DNA of 64,000 bases from Leuctra nigra (GCA_934045905.1 OW203763.1:20590948-20654947); one strand, 5' to 3'. Positions 12,535 to 25,336 are shown, counted from the first letter of the stretch. The notes: generated by a model not told the origin, from the sequence alone. A program made the numbers and translations.

Positions 12535-12742
12535 TCAAGTGTCCTGAACATGGTTTATCGTGAGTTCTATGATCACTCCTGGAAATAGAACGCCCGGTTG
12601 TGCAATATTCCGATAAAGATATCTGCAGGATAAATCGGCAGTTACCGTGGCAACAGCCAATGAGCACTGATATCTAAAGTATTAATCTTGTATGTGGTCT
12701 CCGTATAGTATAACACAGAAAAACCTAATAATTTCAGCTGGG

Positions 12743-13376
12743 TATATCGTCCCCCCCAGTTCAAGACTGCGTTATTGCAAAAAATCGTATTTTTTTACTA
12801 AAATATCTTTGTCAGGACCTCGCCTATTATGTCCAATGATGCAAATTCTTATATTTCATAATTTGGTCATCCTAGACCACATAACGCTGTATTACCCGTA
12901 GGTCATTTTCAACTTTTAATTCGTTCAATACTACGTTATCTGCAAATTTCCTATGCTATTTACAGATAGTGTAGTCTTGCACCAGAATTATATGTAAACC
13001 TAGCTTCAAAACTTAATTCAAGACAACGTTATTTGCAGATAGTGCAGTATTGCTCCAGAATTTACCATGTTAAATCTGTCTTTTGAAATACAACTTGGGA
13101 AGAATGTTAGTTCAATACTGCACTATCTGCAAATAACGTTGTATTGAACAATAAATTTACCTATTAATTAATATTGCCAATTATAATAATCCAATCAATA
13201 TTTTGAAAAGTACGTAATGCGTATTTCTGTTGAGACTAGACTAATTACATAAAATAAAATAATGATACCATTTAACTGTTATTCTGATTTGTTAGGCGAT
13301 TTTGAAATATTAAAACGTCGTTTCTCAACAATGAAGTTTTGCAGATAACGCAGTCTTGAACTGGGGGGACGATATA
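12743..13376. mobile_element. 634-bp MITE with repeated internal boxes
   Basis: Terminal inverted repeats TATATCGTCCCCCC(C)AGTTCAAGACTGCGTTA, nearly perfect, ending at TATA on both sides (a TA target, possibly Tc1/mariner-like). Inside, the phrase TTCAATACTGCACTATCTGC and variants (CAAATAACGTTGTATTGAA) recur at least four times in both orientations near 12,925, 12,965, 13,030 and 13,110. There is no transposase frame. A SINE abuts its right end. Confidence 0.75.
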
Positions 13377-13383
13377 GCGATAT

Positions 13384-13665
13384 TTTTATTTGTCTGGGGC
13401 TTAACGTCGCACTGTCCTGCATCGAGGCTAATGGCGACGGATGAATGATTATGATGATGATTGGGAGACGATGGTGAAGAGTAGGTAAGGATGGAAGGTG
13501 GGAAGGAGGCGGTCGTGGCCTATTAGAAGGGTACCTTCCCAGCATTTGCCTGTCGACTGAGGGAATACCACGAAAAACCCCAGTCAGGAAGGACGGCCGC
13601 GGGAATCGAGCCCGGGCCTCCGGAATACACGTTCAGAGCGTTACCACTCAGCCAACCTGTTCCGT
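13384..13665 (-). mobile_element. tRNA-derived SINE, copy 1
   Basis: On the minus strand it begins with a tRNA-like head: box A TGGCTGAGTGGTAACGCTC (13,636-13,654) and box B CCCGGGCTCGATTCCCG (around 13,600-13,616). A body follows (GGTACCTTCTAATAGGCC... GCCGTCGCCATTAGCC) and then the tail TTAAGCCCCAGACAAATA. Full-length relatives lie at 19,061 and 38,649, with a truncated plus-strand copy at 53,062. The two Pol III promoter boxes identify it; it is not a functional tRNA gene. Confidence 0.85.
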
Positions 13666-13669
13666 AAGC

Positions 13670-14920
13670 CAAATAGATTATTATTTCAAACTAATACATA
13701 CGTCAAAATTAAAGATTTGGAGATTTCTTTTCTTTTCTTAATTATTTAACTGAAGTCTGAATTAATAAAAATGTATTAGTAAAATCGGAATTAATAATTC
13801 CGTCATTAATAAAACGACGGCCTATATTTAAAATAGTCATTACATAATATTCAATTTTAAAATTTCCAAAAAGTCGCCAATTTCTTGTGTTCTTTGACAT
13901 TTACTTGCTTATTTTAATTACCTAATTACTTCGAAAGTTGCAGGAATTCAGCTTGGGGCCACACATATTTTGATTTCTCATGGTCGAATAAGTAAAGTAA
14001 GTACACACATTTTTAAGCTTTAACTGCATTAAAATGAAATATTAAATATAATATAATATTAAAGATTGAATTTATCGCCTCCCTGGTACAAAATCCTTTG
14101 CTCTATGCCATCTAGTTTGACCTACAACACTGCTTTAGTAACAAAGTGATCTTTGTGCATACCCGATTGAAAGCTCAGAAATAAAGGTGTATTATTTCTG
14201 TGCTCAAGGCATTGATTGTCCTTTTTCATTTCTGTTTGATATGCTCTGAAAGGCAACATTCCAACATCAGCTTTCCACTCCCTCTAAAGATCGTTAACTA
14301 TCAATAATTCAGTATCATATTGCGATTGTTCCGTGACAGTGTATTGTTTCTGATCAAAAAACAATGTTTCTCTCTTTATGATACTTTGATTACTGATATA
14401 TTACCTTGCAACTGGGCTATAGGATAATGCTATGAGAATGATGATTGGGAAGCAGTGATAGTACCATAGAGTGGGAAGAAACTTGTACTTCCCGAAACAT
14501 GGATCAGAGATATCACACCAATCTCAATTCGACAATTTGTATCAAACGTGGACGTCCCAAACGACCGGCCGTGTTGATAATGTCAGAGTTCCAACATAAT
14601 TATCGCAATCACAATATTGTATATCAAATATTGAAATGTTAATCAATGGTATTGATTATTTAGTGGGTCACGCTCGAAGAGGGATTTTATACGCCTACAC
14701 AGAGACTTAATGAAGAGATAATTTGTGGGCGCTAGACCCACGCAGCCAGACTGGTATATATATTGTAATGAGAAAACTATTGGAAGTGAGAGAGAGAGAG
14801 CAGCTCTCTCATACTCTTTTCAGTTAAACAGTGTGGTTGTGTCAGACATGCCCATAGCTAAATTTTGTAAATTTGTTTTAATTACTAATGCATCTGTTCA
14901 TAATTTCGCTTTACATATAT
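13670..14920. other. Intronic stretch, nothing recognised
   Basis: AT-rich. It contains a short (AG)n tract near 14,788 that can pair with the CTCTCTC just after it, and otherwise no repeat or exon that I can support. Confidence 0.35.
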
Positions 14921-14921
14921 T

Positions 14922-14962
14922 TTTTTCTGGGGTTTAACGTCGTACTGTTCTGCAGCGAGGCT
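14922..14962 (-). mobile_element. SINE 3'-tail fragment
   Basis: The phrase TCTGGGGTTTAACGTCGTAC and TGTTCTGCAGCGAGGCTAATG is the 3' end of the tRNA-SINE. The rest of the element is missing, as expected for a heavily 5'-truncated insertion. Confidence 0.6.
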
Positions 14963-15441
14963 AATGCAGTTATAAACAAATATAAAACACAGTTATACAT
15001 CAAAGGTTATGTTTTGGTTTACATTTAAAGTTATAAAATACTTTATACATTGCTTTGATAGTTTATGGGTTAGACTCAATTAAATGATGTATTTGCAATA
15101 TTTGTACATTTTTATTAAATGCCAGTCAATTTAAATAATTTTGTATGACATAAAAGTGGCTCCATTACTAATTACAATGTAGCGTAACCATCAAGCACAA
15201 TTTATTTCTTCTCAATAGAAAATTCTTCTCATTTATATTGAAGCAATGTACCGTTACGCTTTAATTCAAATAATTTCCAGTCAACTTTTGTTGCGAATAA
15301 GAGGAAAATGTTTGTGATGAAAAGCAAGAGTATTCAATAGATCCCGAGTTTCATTTCGCAACAAATATAATTGAATACATCTCCGATAATAAGGTAAAGT
15401 GATACAATAGGACCATCGTGAGGGAGATTCGAGATTAAGGG

Positions 15442-15794
15442 TAGGGTGCAGGTACAGTGCGCGGACGGTCACCAGTGCGCGAACACTCTAATTTTATATG
15501 CTTGGAATTAGGAAATAATATGTATTTTTATTGTTTCAAGATTTCCTATACCCTACTTATGTGTAGAAAAAATTCTAAATATCAAATTCATATTTTTTCT
15601 TAAGATGAAAAACATCTTAAATTACATATCTTATTTTAAATAAGATGTATTTTCATTGTTTGAAGGTTTCCTATAGAGAAGTAAGGCATAGGAAACCTTC
15701 AAACAATGAAAGATAATCTTATTTCTTAATTAAGTATTTGAAATTATACTGTCCGCGCACTGGTGCCCGTCCGTGCACTGGTACCGGCACCCTA
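15442..15794. mobile_element. Tc1/mariner-type MITE, 353 bp, with internal hairpin
   Basis: GGGTGCAGGTACAGTGCGCG at the left mirrors the GTGCACTGGTACCGGCACCC right end, and TA flanks both ends. The CCAGTGCGCG box is repeated inside each end. An inner perfect palindrome at 15,654-15,718 (TTCATTGTTTGAAGGTTTCC against its complement) gives a second hairpin. No coding frame. Confidence 0.75.
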
Positions 15795-15799
15795 TCTAG

Positions 15800-17490
15800 T
15801 ATTTTTAAACATGAAATTGTTATACTTTTGTTTCTGTGCACAAACTAAGAAAAAAAAGTATGTAAAAAAAGTGCCTATAGATTTTTAAAATTTAAAAAAA
15901 TGTTAACCTTCTGGCCTTGATAGGCCAATGATTTAAAACATTGTGGAATTAAAGAAAATTAAATGAAGAACTAGGTATTTCTTTGAATACAAGAATGAAA
16001 AAGCAAACGTTTGTACAAAATTTAGAAAAATGAAAAGTATTCATCAGAGTTCATTTATTACTAATTGCATTAATTATTCATCTGTTTACACATTTCCTAC
16101 AAAATGAAAAAAATTATCAACAAGGTGCAATTTCTATGAATCTCAATAAGGTTATATCCATCACTTGATACATTTTGATTTTTTTTGCTATTCTGATCAA
16201 AACATTGTATAATTACTAAAGTGTAAGGTTAAAACGCATATGAAAAATGTATGGCCATATTGCCACACTTGTCCATTTTCAACAAACGTGATCTCAAGAA
16301 ATTATATCTAAATTGATATCTATACAAACAGATATACATCGCTATCTCCGAGAAAAAGTTTTAACTGTGGAAACTGGATGCCATTGGCCTTATTATATCG
16401 CTGGCCTTATTGCTACCAACCATCCTTATATCGATAAGGGGCATCATTAAAGCGTATCACTATAGAAGCCCCCTCTATCCTCTGCTCTCTATACCTTCTC
16501 GAATAATGGAAATCTAATTTCAATTGAACCTCAGAGACTCGCGTATAACATAATATAATTCATTCGACTGATCTCACTCTTTATTATCAACTGTAGCTTT
16601 TATGTTATCAAAAGAAAATGTCGTTTTAATATTTCGTTGAAGACATTGTAATGCCTATACATAACTCCGATATCCAATTATTCATTTTGCATTATTTTCT
16701 GTTGATCAATTTACTCGACAATACAATATAATTATTGCCAGAGGTATCCTTTATATTTATAAACTCTTTTCATATGTGCGTTTAGTCTGTATAATGTTGA
16801 CCATTAATGTTATTAATGTTATTTTTTGTTATTTTTTTGTAAAGATCATAATTCTAAATATTAAAATTACTTCAATAATTAAAATATATATTGTAAAACA
16901 ACAATAACACTATTATATTGATGTTATAATCCGTCATTTTCAATAGCAAATATAGCATTGAATGAATGTCAACAACCATTCAGGCGAGAGAAACGGAGTT
17001 TGTGTTCTGACTTTGTGAATTCTGCAATTTAAGTTGGGCAACTAAATTATTCTCGATTCAAATGGTCAAAATTCTAAACTGGTTGGCGTCTGTCACGTTG
17101 AAGGTTTGAGGTTAGGTTAGCTTTATGCTTATTCATAAGCACCGTCTTAAAATGCAATTAGCATTCAAGTTTACTGTTTAAATGTGATATTTAACGATTA
17201 AATATTACGAAGTTATGTTCTCTGTTTCGAAGATTTGCTCCATTCCAGTGCCTATTCATCTCAAATTATCCAATTTCGATTGGCAAAATAGAACATAATA
17301 TTCTAAACAAAGAATCGCAAAGATTTGTATTTTTTACTATCACACTGGGGAAGTTGGGCAATTAAAGTCTGCAGTGTTGAGTGTCCCAATTTGGTTTGTT
17401 TAGTGGAATACACACTTTAGACAGCAATGTACTATCTAAAACCTACCTCATCATTTTTCATTGTGAACATGTATAGAACCAGCGATCATA
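15800..17490. other. Intronic stretch, nothing recognised
   Basis: Very AT-rich. No open frame with splice support, no terminal repeats and no simple-sequence array longer than a few units. Confidence 0.4.
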
Positions 17491-17492
17491 AA

Positions 17493-18909
17493 CTACGGGA
17501 TAGTTCAAGTTATTGCTTAAATCCTCGGCGTTTTTTTTCTCAATATGTCTATTTTATTTGCATCCCGCAAAAGGTTTTTCATCCATCCTCTAGGTACCAG
17601 CCCAAGAAGCGGTATTATCGTCGCTACTTGAGCTGGTGCCGATGCGGTTGGATGCATAACCTCTAGGTGCCAGCCCAAGAAGCGGTATTATCGTCGCTAC
17701 TTGAGCTGGTGCCGATGCGGTTGGATGCATAACCTCTAGGTGCCAGCCCAAGAAGCGGTATTATCGTCGCTACTTGAGCTGGTACCGATGCGGTTGGATG
17801 CATAACCTCTAGGTGCCAGCCCAAGGAGCGGTATTATCGTCGCTACTTGAGCTGGTGCCGATGCGGTTGGATGCATAACCTCTAGGTGCCAGCCCAAGAA
17901 GCGGTATTATCGTCGCTACTTGAGCTGGTGCCGATGCGGTTGGATGCATAACCTCTAGGTGCCAGCCCAAGAAGCGGTATTATCGTCGCTACTTGAGCTG
18001 GTGCCGATGCGGTTGGATGCATAACCTCTAGGTGCCAGCCCAAGAAGCGGTATTATCGTCGCTACTTGAGCTGGTGCCGATGCGGTTGGATGCATAACCT
18101 CTAGGTGCCAGCCCACGAAGCGGTATTATCGTCGCTACTTGAGCTGGTGCCGATGCGGTTGGATGCATAACCTCTAGGTGCCAGCCCAAGAAGCGGTATT
18201 ATCGTCGCTACTTGAGCTGGTGCCGATGCGGTTGGATGCATAACCTCTAGGTGCCAGCCCAAGAAGCGGTATTATCGTCGCTACTTGAGCTGGTGCCGCT
18301 GCGGTTGGATGCATAACCTCTAGGTGCCAGCCCAAGAAGCGGTATTATCGTCGCTACTTGAGCTGGTGCCGATGCGGTTGGATGCATAACCTCTAGGTGC
18401 CAGCCCAAGAAGCGGTATTATCGTCGCTACTTGAGCTGGTGCCGATGCGGTTGGATGCATAACCTCTAGGTGCCAGCCCACGAAGCGGTATTATCGTCGC
18501 TACTTGAGCTGGTGCCGATGCGGTTGGATGCATAACCTCTAGGTGCCAGCCCAAGAAGCGGTATTAACGTCGCTACTTGAGCTGGTGCCGATGCGGTTGG
18601 ATGCATAACCTCTAGGTGCCAGCCCAAGAAGCGGTATTATCGTCGCTACTTGAGCTGGTGCCGCTGCGGTTGGATGCATAACCTCTAGGTGCCAGCCCAA
18701 GAAGCGGTATTATCGTCGCTACTTGAGCTGGTGCCGATGCGGTTGGATGCATAACCTCTAGGTGCCAGCCCAAGAAGCGGTATTATCGTCGCTACTTGAG
18801 CTGGTGCCGATGCAGTTGGATGCATAACCTTCTGCGGGATGCAAGTTATATAGACCTATTGAGAAAGAAACGGCGAGGACTGAAACAATAGCTGGAACTG
18901 TCCCTGTAG
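17493..18909. mobile_element. Foldback-like element enclosing the 73-bp minisatellite
   Basis: About 85 bp left of the array (ACTACGGGATAGTTCAAG...TTTGCATCCCGCAAAAGG, 17,493-17,577) reappears inverted on the right (AACCTTCTGCGGGATGCAAG...AACTGTCCCTGTAGT, to 18,909) with about 80% identity. The arms lie immediately outside the tandem repeat. Together they make a 1.4-kb element with long inverted ends and a tandem-repeat core, the layout of foldback elements. Outer limits are uncertain by about 20 bp and I found no target duplication. Confidence 0.65.
17587..18827. repeat. 73-bp minisatellite, exactly 17 units
   Basis: Unit begins CCTCTAGGTGCCAGCCCAAG and ends GGTTGGATGCATAA; 17 x 73 = 1241 bp with no length variation. 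Units differ by single bases (AAGAAGC/AAGGAGC/ACGAAGC, GCCGATGCG/GCCGCTGCG), and some variants recur at regular spacing. That suggests blocks of several units were duplicated together. Each unit can fold on itself: GGTGCCAGCCCAAG pairs with CTTGAGCTGGTGCC around AGCG...CGCT. Because 73 is not a multiple of 3, no frame stays open. Confidence 0.97.
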
Positions 18910-19060
18910 TATTTGCTCGATGATATAACCAGAGTTTGACTCAGAGCTTCAAATAACTTACTCGTCTAATTAGATTTGAAAAACAGTTTCTTTCACAACT
19001 ATTTGTGACACAAAAATAATTATTTCTTCATCGACATAAAATATTTTCATATTTTTATGT

Positions 19061-19334
19061 TTTTTTTGTCTGGGGCTTAACGTCGCACTGTTCTGCAGCG
19101 AGTCTGATGGCGACGGATGAATGATTATGATGATGATTGGGAGATGATGGTGAAGAGTAGGTAAGGATGGAAGGTGGGAAGGAGGCGGTCGTGGCCAATT
19201 AGTAGGTTACCTTCCCAGCAATTGCCTGTCGACTGAGGAAATACCACGAAAAACCCCCAGTCAGGAAGGGCGGCCGCGGGGATCGAACCCGGGCCTCCGG
19301 AATACAAGTTCAGAGCGTTACCACTCACTCACTT
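19061..19334 (-). mobile_element. tRNA-derived SINE, copy 2
   Basis: Same family as the copy at 13,384. The minus strand reads box A (GAGTGGTAACGCTC), box B (GGGTTCGATCCCCG), the body and the tail TTAAGCCCCAGACAAAAAAA. The first few bases of the tRNA head are degenerate (CACTCACTC). It lies 150 bp right of the foldback element. Confidence 0.85.
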
Positions 19335-19339
19335 AGGTT

Positions 19340-21110
19340 ATTCTAGATTCTAAAAGAATTCCCAATTGTAGGTTATATTCAAATATGTACACTGTAATAT
19401 GTGATTCAAGTTCAACCATTATAGAAGAGCCTGCCGAAACAAAATTCACTTTTTATGTATTGTCTCCACTGGATGACTTTTTCTTATCATTCCAACTTTG
19501 AAAAATTCTTATATCGGAATATCAGGAGGCACGAAAAACACTTTTCGAGCCAATTAATGGTATTAAAATAAATTTTACTTGCACTTTTTCAAAACAGCAA
19601 CGAATAGGACCAAAATAAGACGAATAATAAGACGAAAAAAGTCGAATTTATTCAATTACTGAAGCTCATCTGACCGTACAGACATCAATTTTATGGAATA
19701 AGATACGTGCTTTTGCATGTTTTCCCTTGCTTCTTCAAATACGAGGCTTTGAAGACAGTGATTTAGAGGAATGTCTGTTGTCTGAACAACACAAGTTTTC
19801 CAACAATATGAAATGGTTTAATTTCAATATTTTAGTGTTAAAAAGTAAAAAATGGAAAAGTGCATATATGAGAGGTTTTGCAGTTAAGGTATCGATATTG
19901 ACTATATCGTATTAATATAAGTAGGTGTTCGTTTACCTTCTTTCTTCCAATCAGACTTTTTATTTTTTTACACAAATATGGAGATTGAAAAATCAACCGC
20001 AATAGTACGCAATCGACGGCATTATTGCTAATTTCCAAAACAAAATCGGTTTAATTTTCTCTGTCCTATTATTGTGGATTCGTTATCTCAAGTGTAATTG
20101 ATCCAATCACCCGGCTTTACACCCACACGTACGTATCAATTGATTGAATGAAGTTTTACTCACAAGTTTAGGGATTGATTTGTTCATCATATTCTTTCAA
20201 TGACTCTCGACTTACCTAAAACAAAGAAAACATTTTATTAGTATATTGAATGTAAACTCCTCACCTCACCAACTCCAGTTTCAATTACTAGTATATTAGT
20301 ATTAGTATATACTAATATAAAGACAGTGATATATTATATATATATATATTACATATATTTTTTATATATACTATATAATATATAATATATATAAATACTT
20401 AATAGACAATATACAAAATAAAATAATAATTAATAATAACTATTAACCAAGTTTATAATAATACACTATTTTGTATAATAGAATATTACACTATATACAA
20501 TATATTAAATTAATAAATATATGTACAGTCCTATACACGTATTTTCCGTTGAACAATAAATGATACAGCTATGTGAATTATATGAATATAATAATTTAAG
20601 AACATTTTAGGGACGAGTTTGTATATATATAAAAGGTATGTATCAAAGTTAGTAATATAGTTCAATTCTCTCCCTTGTGCAAAACTGTCTGTTATTGTCA
20701 CGTGTTTGTATTTCATTCTATTGAATTCCTTCTTACTGAGAAGCATCCTGCCATTTCGCTTTCAAGAGTAAACCCGATAAATGCTGGAAGCAATTTAATA
20801 GAATAAGAAGACTGAAGTTATTTATAGGTACATTACATGTGGAATTAAGATAAGTTCACGAGATTTTATTACTCGATATTGCAACAAAACATCATAGTAC
20901 TTCACACTATTTAGTTACACTTGCGTGCTGCATGGGAACATTATTCTTACACGGATTATATGGGAGGTATCTATCGTTGATCGAACATAAGGATTTCTCA
21001 TATTATGTGCTCAGAACTTATTTACTTGCATTATTTAAGTCAACAATGGCACTAATTAGGTAAGCGCATTGTTTAACGCGATGATAAGCGAGCGTTTTCT
21101 TTGCATGCAA
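19340..21110. other. Intronic stretch; AT-only tract at 20,285-20,530
   Basis: The notable part is about 250 bp composed almost only of A and T with TATA/ATAT runs and short palindromes (AGTATATACTAATAT). The rest shows no exon or repeat that I can support. Confidence 0.45.
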
Positions 21111-21118
21111 ATTAATAG

Positions 21119-21348
21119 CTGTACCTCAGATGTAGAAGGCCAGAAGTCAATTTCAATGATTCCTGAGGTGAGCTCAAATACCAGTAATTCTATATTCATC
21201 CGATTATATTTGTACTAATGACATGATTCATTGTGTAAGAGAATACATCAGTCAAATGGCAATTGATACTGCTCGATATCATCATTCCAAATGTATTCAA
21301 AGCAAAATCGAGAAAATTGACTTCCGGCTTTCTGCTTCTGAGGTGCAG
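21119..21348. mobile_element. MITE family C, copy 1 (230 bp)
   Basis: Ends CTGTACCTCAGATGTAGAAG and its imperfect complement CTTCTGAGGTGCAG, extended by GGCCAGAAGTCAATTTC against GAAAATTGACTTCCGGC. A second copy, interrupted by another element, lies at 42,720-43,190. No coding frame. Confidence 0.65.
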
Positions 21349-21349
21349 A

Positions 21350-24215
21350 TAAATTGTGGAAGAGTTGCTGATCTATAGAGATTGTAAAACAGCCGTAAAA
21401 GATGACTTTGATTTTAAAAAAGCGGTGCAAATGATTGTTACTTTTCACTTTTCAACAAATCAGATTTTTTTCAATTATTATTCTGCAGAAAACCAGACAA
21501 GTGGTCTTTTACATGCAAATGTTCAGCTTTCTTATAGAAACGATGTCGCCATCGTTGCTGTGTCGATGGCTCCAAAAACCGAAGGCAAACAAACAAAAAA
21601 CCACGACTCAAAGCCAATTATGACAAAAATACTAAAGAATAGACCCTTATTAAGCCGCTTAACAAGCCCCTTCAATTCATATCGGTAAGCAATTCATTCA
21701 ATACTTTGTATTCATGACAGGCCGATTAAGCAATCCATAAATATTTATTTTATATTAAGAATAAGTATTACAGTGTTTAAATAAATAAAGTAAATATATG
21801 AGTATGAGTATTTTTCCGACATCTGTTCCATTTCATTTTGTAGAGTTTTCTTTGTGTAATAAAATACTTTGTGTAGGTTAGAAGGGATTAATAAATCACT
21901 TCAGCTCTTGAACTTAGATATTGATTCAAACTCTTTTGATTATTTAGTAAATAATTATATCATTTGAAGTAAACGTAATATATCGAATTCAATTGACTTA
22001 TAGGTTTTAATAAATGTGGTCGATTATGTCGTTCCAAGAAAACCTTGTGGCCATAACAGAGCACGAGCTTTGAAAGTTGAGCGTATAATTTATATCCCCG
22101 TGCTGCGAAACACATATTTCAATGTTTATGTAAGTTCGTGCTCGGTCACATAAATTAATAACTAAATATATGTGCGAATTGTAGAGATATTACAGTCATT
22201 CGCTACAAATATACCGAATTCAGCAAGAGGGGTTTACTTTCTTCAGCGGATGATTTTTGTCCTTAATTTTTCTTTTAGGGTGGGTATTTTGGGTCAAATA
22301 AATTAAGCTTTTTACAGAATGTGCTTTTGTTACGTCTGACGTCACAAAATGAATGTAATGATTCAAATTATTTTTCTTATTTTTGAGTTTCGGTATATAA
22401 ATTGGAAATATTAAAATTTTACAAATATTACATTTTTTTACTAATTTCAGCCAAATTTCCACTGAAATTCTAAATTAAAAATTGTGTGTATGTATCAATT
22501 TTCTACTTTTTAACATTCATTTGTGGCGTCCACATATCAAAATTCCATTTTTGTAAAAAGCTATCTTTGACAATAACGAGAGGCAAAACGAATAACGAAC
22601 ATTATATAGAAAATTCTATTTCGGAACACGTTGATAAGTGAGACGTAAAATGCGTATTTACTGTCATGACGAGTTTGTATGTCACATTTGAAAAACTTTG
22701 TGATAAGTACCTACCATATAACATTAATTACTAGGTAGCTACTTGGAGTTAGTTTATGATAATGAATAAAAATGTTTCCTAGTAAATTAAAGTTAAGTAA
22801 CATTCATTGGAATGTGATACGTCCTCCTCACCATTCAGTACCCTGCCGTAGAGTGACGTATTGTGTGTATTAACCCGGCTAACAGTACGCTTCGAGTCCA
22901 AAATCTACGAGATATTTTCACACAACTCTACTCAATTCTAACATCCCACTCGTTTTAAATCAAGTCGTTTCAAAGCCAAACTGCTACGTTAAACCACGAT
23001 GAACTTTCGCAGTAACACGCGCCAAATAGTGACCTTGTTCTCTGATTGGTCTGTTTTCGTTTGCGACTGTTTCAACGCTTGACTGTAAATGTACCCTCCG
23101 GCGTTGACGCGTTTCAAGATTCGTGTTCAGACTACGTGTTCGGTGTAAAATCTCAACTCGAAAATCGCAAACTCTCGCATCAACGTCTGAGTGTAAATAA
23201 AGCAACACAAGTAAGCAAGCTGTATGATGTTGTACTTATTGAAATCTAGGAAACATAATTTTGTCACGATTTTGGATTTCGTTTTAGTATAAAGGTTGAA
23301 TGTCTTTTATAGCTGTGTGTGATAAGTACGTTATCATACACAAGACTATCAACTATATCTTCCCAAGTGAGTATTTTTATCATTGTTTATGAACTTAATA
23401 ACTACCTACCAAACGATTAAAAACTGTGAACAAAAAAGGAATTATTTTTATCCCGTAATACCTTAGGTTCTTAACTTCAGATGCGCTTGAAATGAAGTTC
23501 GCGATAAACCCTGTTAAAGGGGTTGCGTCAAATTTGTACATGCAGAATCGAATTGAAATTCGTTCTTTCGTCATGCAATTTATTTTCAATCTATTGAAAC
23601 TTTCTTAAGCTCTTAATGTTTTTTAAACGATTATGAAACATTTCAAACAAGGCCACAAAATTGAGTACATTTGCACATCTAAATGCACTAAAGACGCATT
23701 CAAAATAGTATCAAAGTCTTTGGAAAATGTAAGTTTAAATCTCGTTTCAACGTAATTTTCTTTTCAGCTTCAGTTAAAAGCATTTTCTCAAGTGTAAAAC
23801 TTTATTGTAACAAAACAAACCCACAGAGAATCTCTAAACTGCAAGATATTTCTGTTATAAAAAGTATTATCCGGATGACGAGAAGCTGTATGTCTTCCCA
23901 TCCCAGGTTGCTTTTCGATGACACCGTTTCAAAGTTAATTAAAATCTCTACAAGATGAGAGTAGATTGAATCGTCGTCGTGGTAGGTAGCGTCAAGAGGA
24001 TTGGGGAAGGAACGTTTGAAAATGATGAAATTGATTGAGCAAGGTGTAATGAGAACGAATCGAACGCGAGACGGCGGTTATAAGATGAATATAAATCACT
24101 GCATTGATAATATCACAGAAAACCCGGAAGGCAGGAAGGTAAGTGTGTCAATTAAAATGTCTCCTCTCTAGTATTTCAATTTGTCATTTTGAACGTGGAT
24201 ATGAAATATGTGCAA
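21350..24215. other. Intronic stretch, nothing firm
   Basis: A 110-codon plus-strand frame at 21,356-21,688 begins at the end of the MITE and lacks any recognisable domain or splice context. A CpG-richer patch at 22,980-23,200 contains TGATTGGTC motifs typical of MITE interiors here, but its ends could not be paired. Confidence 0.35.
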
Positions 24216-24220
24216 TGTAA

Positions 24221-24760
24221 AGGGCCATTAACTGCGACGGTACTACGTAAACGTAATGACGTATACATGTTAATAATGTTGCTTCAAATACAACCGTCCA
24301 CATTCGAAGGCGACGGCGACGTTCGACGGCGACGGCGACGTAATGACAGCTGACTTGACCAAGATTCAACATTTTGACGGGAGCTTAACGTAGGCTCAGG
24401 CATCCAATCAGAAGTTATTACTTACTTGATATTTTAGTGACTAATTTCATATCCGGAAATACTCAAAATTCGAATTGTGGTTTTATTTATTATAACGACA
24501 GCTCAAATCAAATATGAAGGACGTTTCAAATGGAAGAAAATTAATGAAAAATTAATGACAAGAAAAATTTAAAAGACAAACCACGGCCGTCTATAATCCA
24601 ATCTCGAAATCAAGTTCTCGAAATGTGTATTTTTCACCTAAGTGCCTTGGTTCCTTTCGATTGTTTTCATTACGTATTGTCAGTTGGGGCTAGCAAGATT
24701 GTTAACGTTGGCCGTTCACGTAGTCCCGTCGCCGTTACGTCAATTGCGGAACTGGCCCCT
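24221..24760. mobile_element. MITE with CpG-rich ends, about 540 bp
   Basis: Left end AGGGCCATTAACTGCGACGG then ACTACGTAAACG; the right end complements AGGGGCCAGTTCCGC...GACGGGACTACGTGAACG. Pairing is imperfect, with gaps. Near the left end a GGCGACGGCGACG box is repeated in tandem (about 24,310-24,342). Termini resemble Harbinger-type ends but no duplication is clear. Confidence 0.5.
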
Positions 24761-24856
24761 ACACGTATTATAATAGATTGAAATGGGATCTTTCAAGAAT
24801 CAGTTGGGCAATATTGCCACATTATCAGGATTGTGTTTAAATAATGATTTGTGTTA

Positions 24857-25052
24857 AGCATAGTGTACGCGGTTCAATGCTTCATTCAATAAACTGATTT
24901 AAACCTTTCGGTTCATGAATGTTACGGTGTAGACGCGTAATTGAAGAAAATAACTAGGAGAGTTAATTGTTGACCTCAATACATTGCACATAAAAACCGG
25001 TTGTAAGTAACGCAATGAATTGAATGAAACATTGAACCGTGTAAACTAGGCT
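24857..25052. mobile_element. Harbinger-type MITE family B, copy 1 (196 bp)
   Basis: AGCATAGTGTACGCGGTTCA at the left mirrors CCGTGTAAACTAGGCT at the right, with TTA flanking both ends (24,854-24,856 and 25,053-25,055). The subterminal CATTCAATxxA box is also inverted. The same termini bound 54,523-54,728. Confidence 0.75.
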
Positions 25053-25336
25053 TTAAGTGAAACTGGATTGAAAACAAATATTTTTAATACGTAAATTTGC
25101 GTTGAAATTGCGAGAACGTGAATGTCAAGAAAAATGCGGTTTCCAATCATCTAAATCCGAAATTATGTTCTGAAGAGAGTCGGCTATTCCAATGTCTAGG
25201 TGAATTATTTGGACCTTTTGATGACCACGTCTTAACGTTCTCGTTCAAGATCAACGTATTTCGTAGTCTCGACATAGTTTTGACCGGATTCAAAAAATAA
25301 TTATAACTTCATGACCAAAGTAATATTATGTAATAA

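Noticed and set aside
13600..13660. tRNA gene (box A and box B present)
   Set aside because: No proper acceptor or anticodon stem, and the same head plus body recurs at several loci, so it is a SINE head.
21356..21688. 110-codon plus-strand frame
   Set aside because: Starts at the edge of a MITE, no splice sites or recognisable domain, AT-driven composition.
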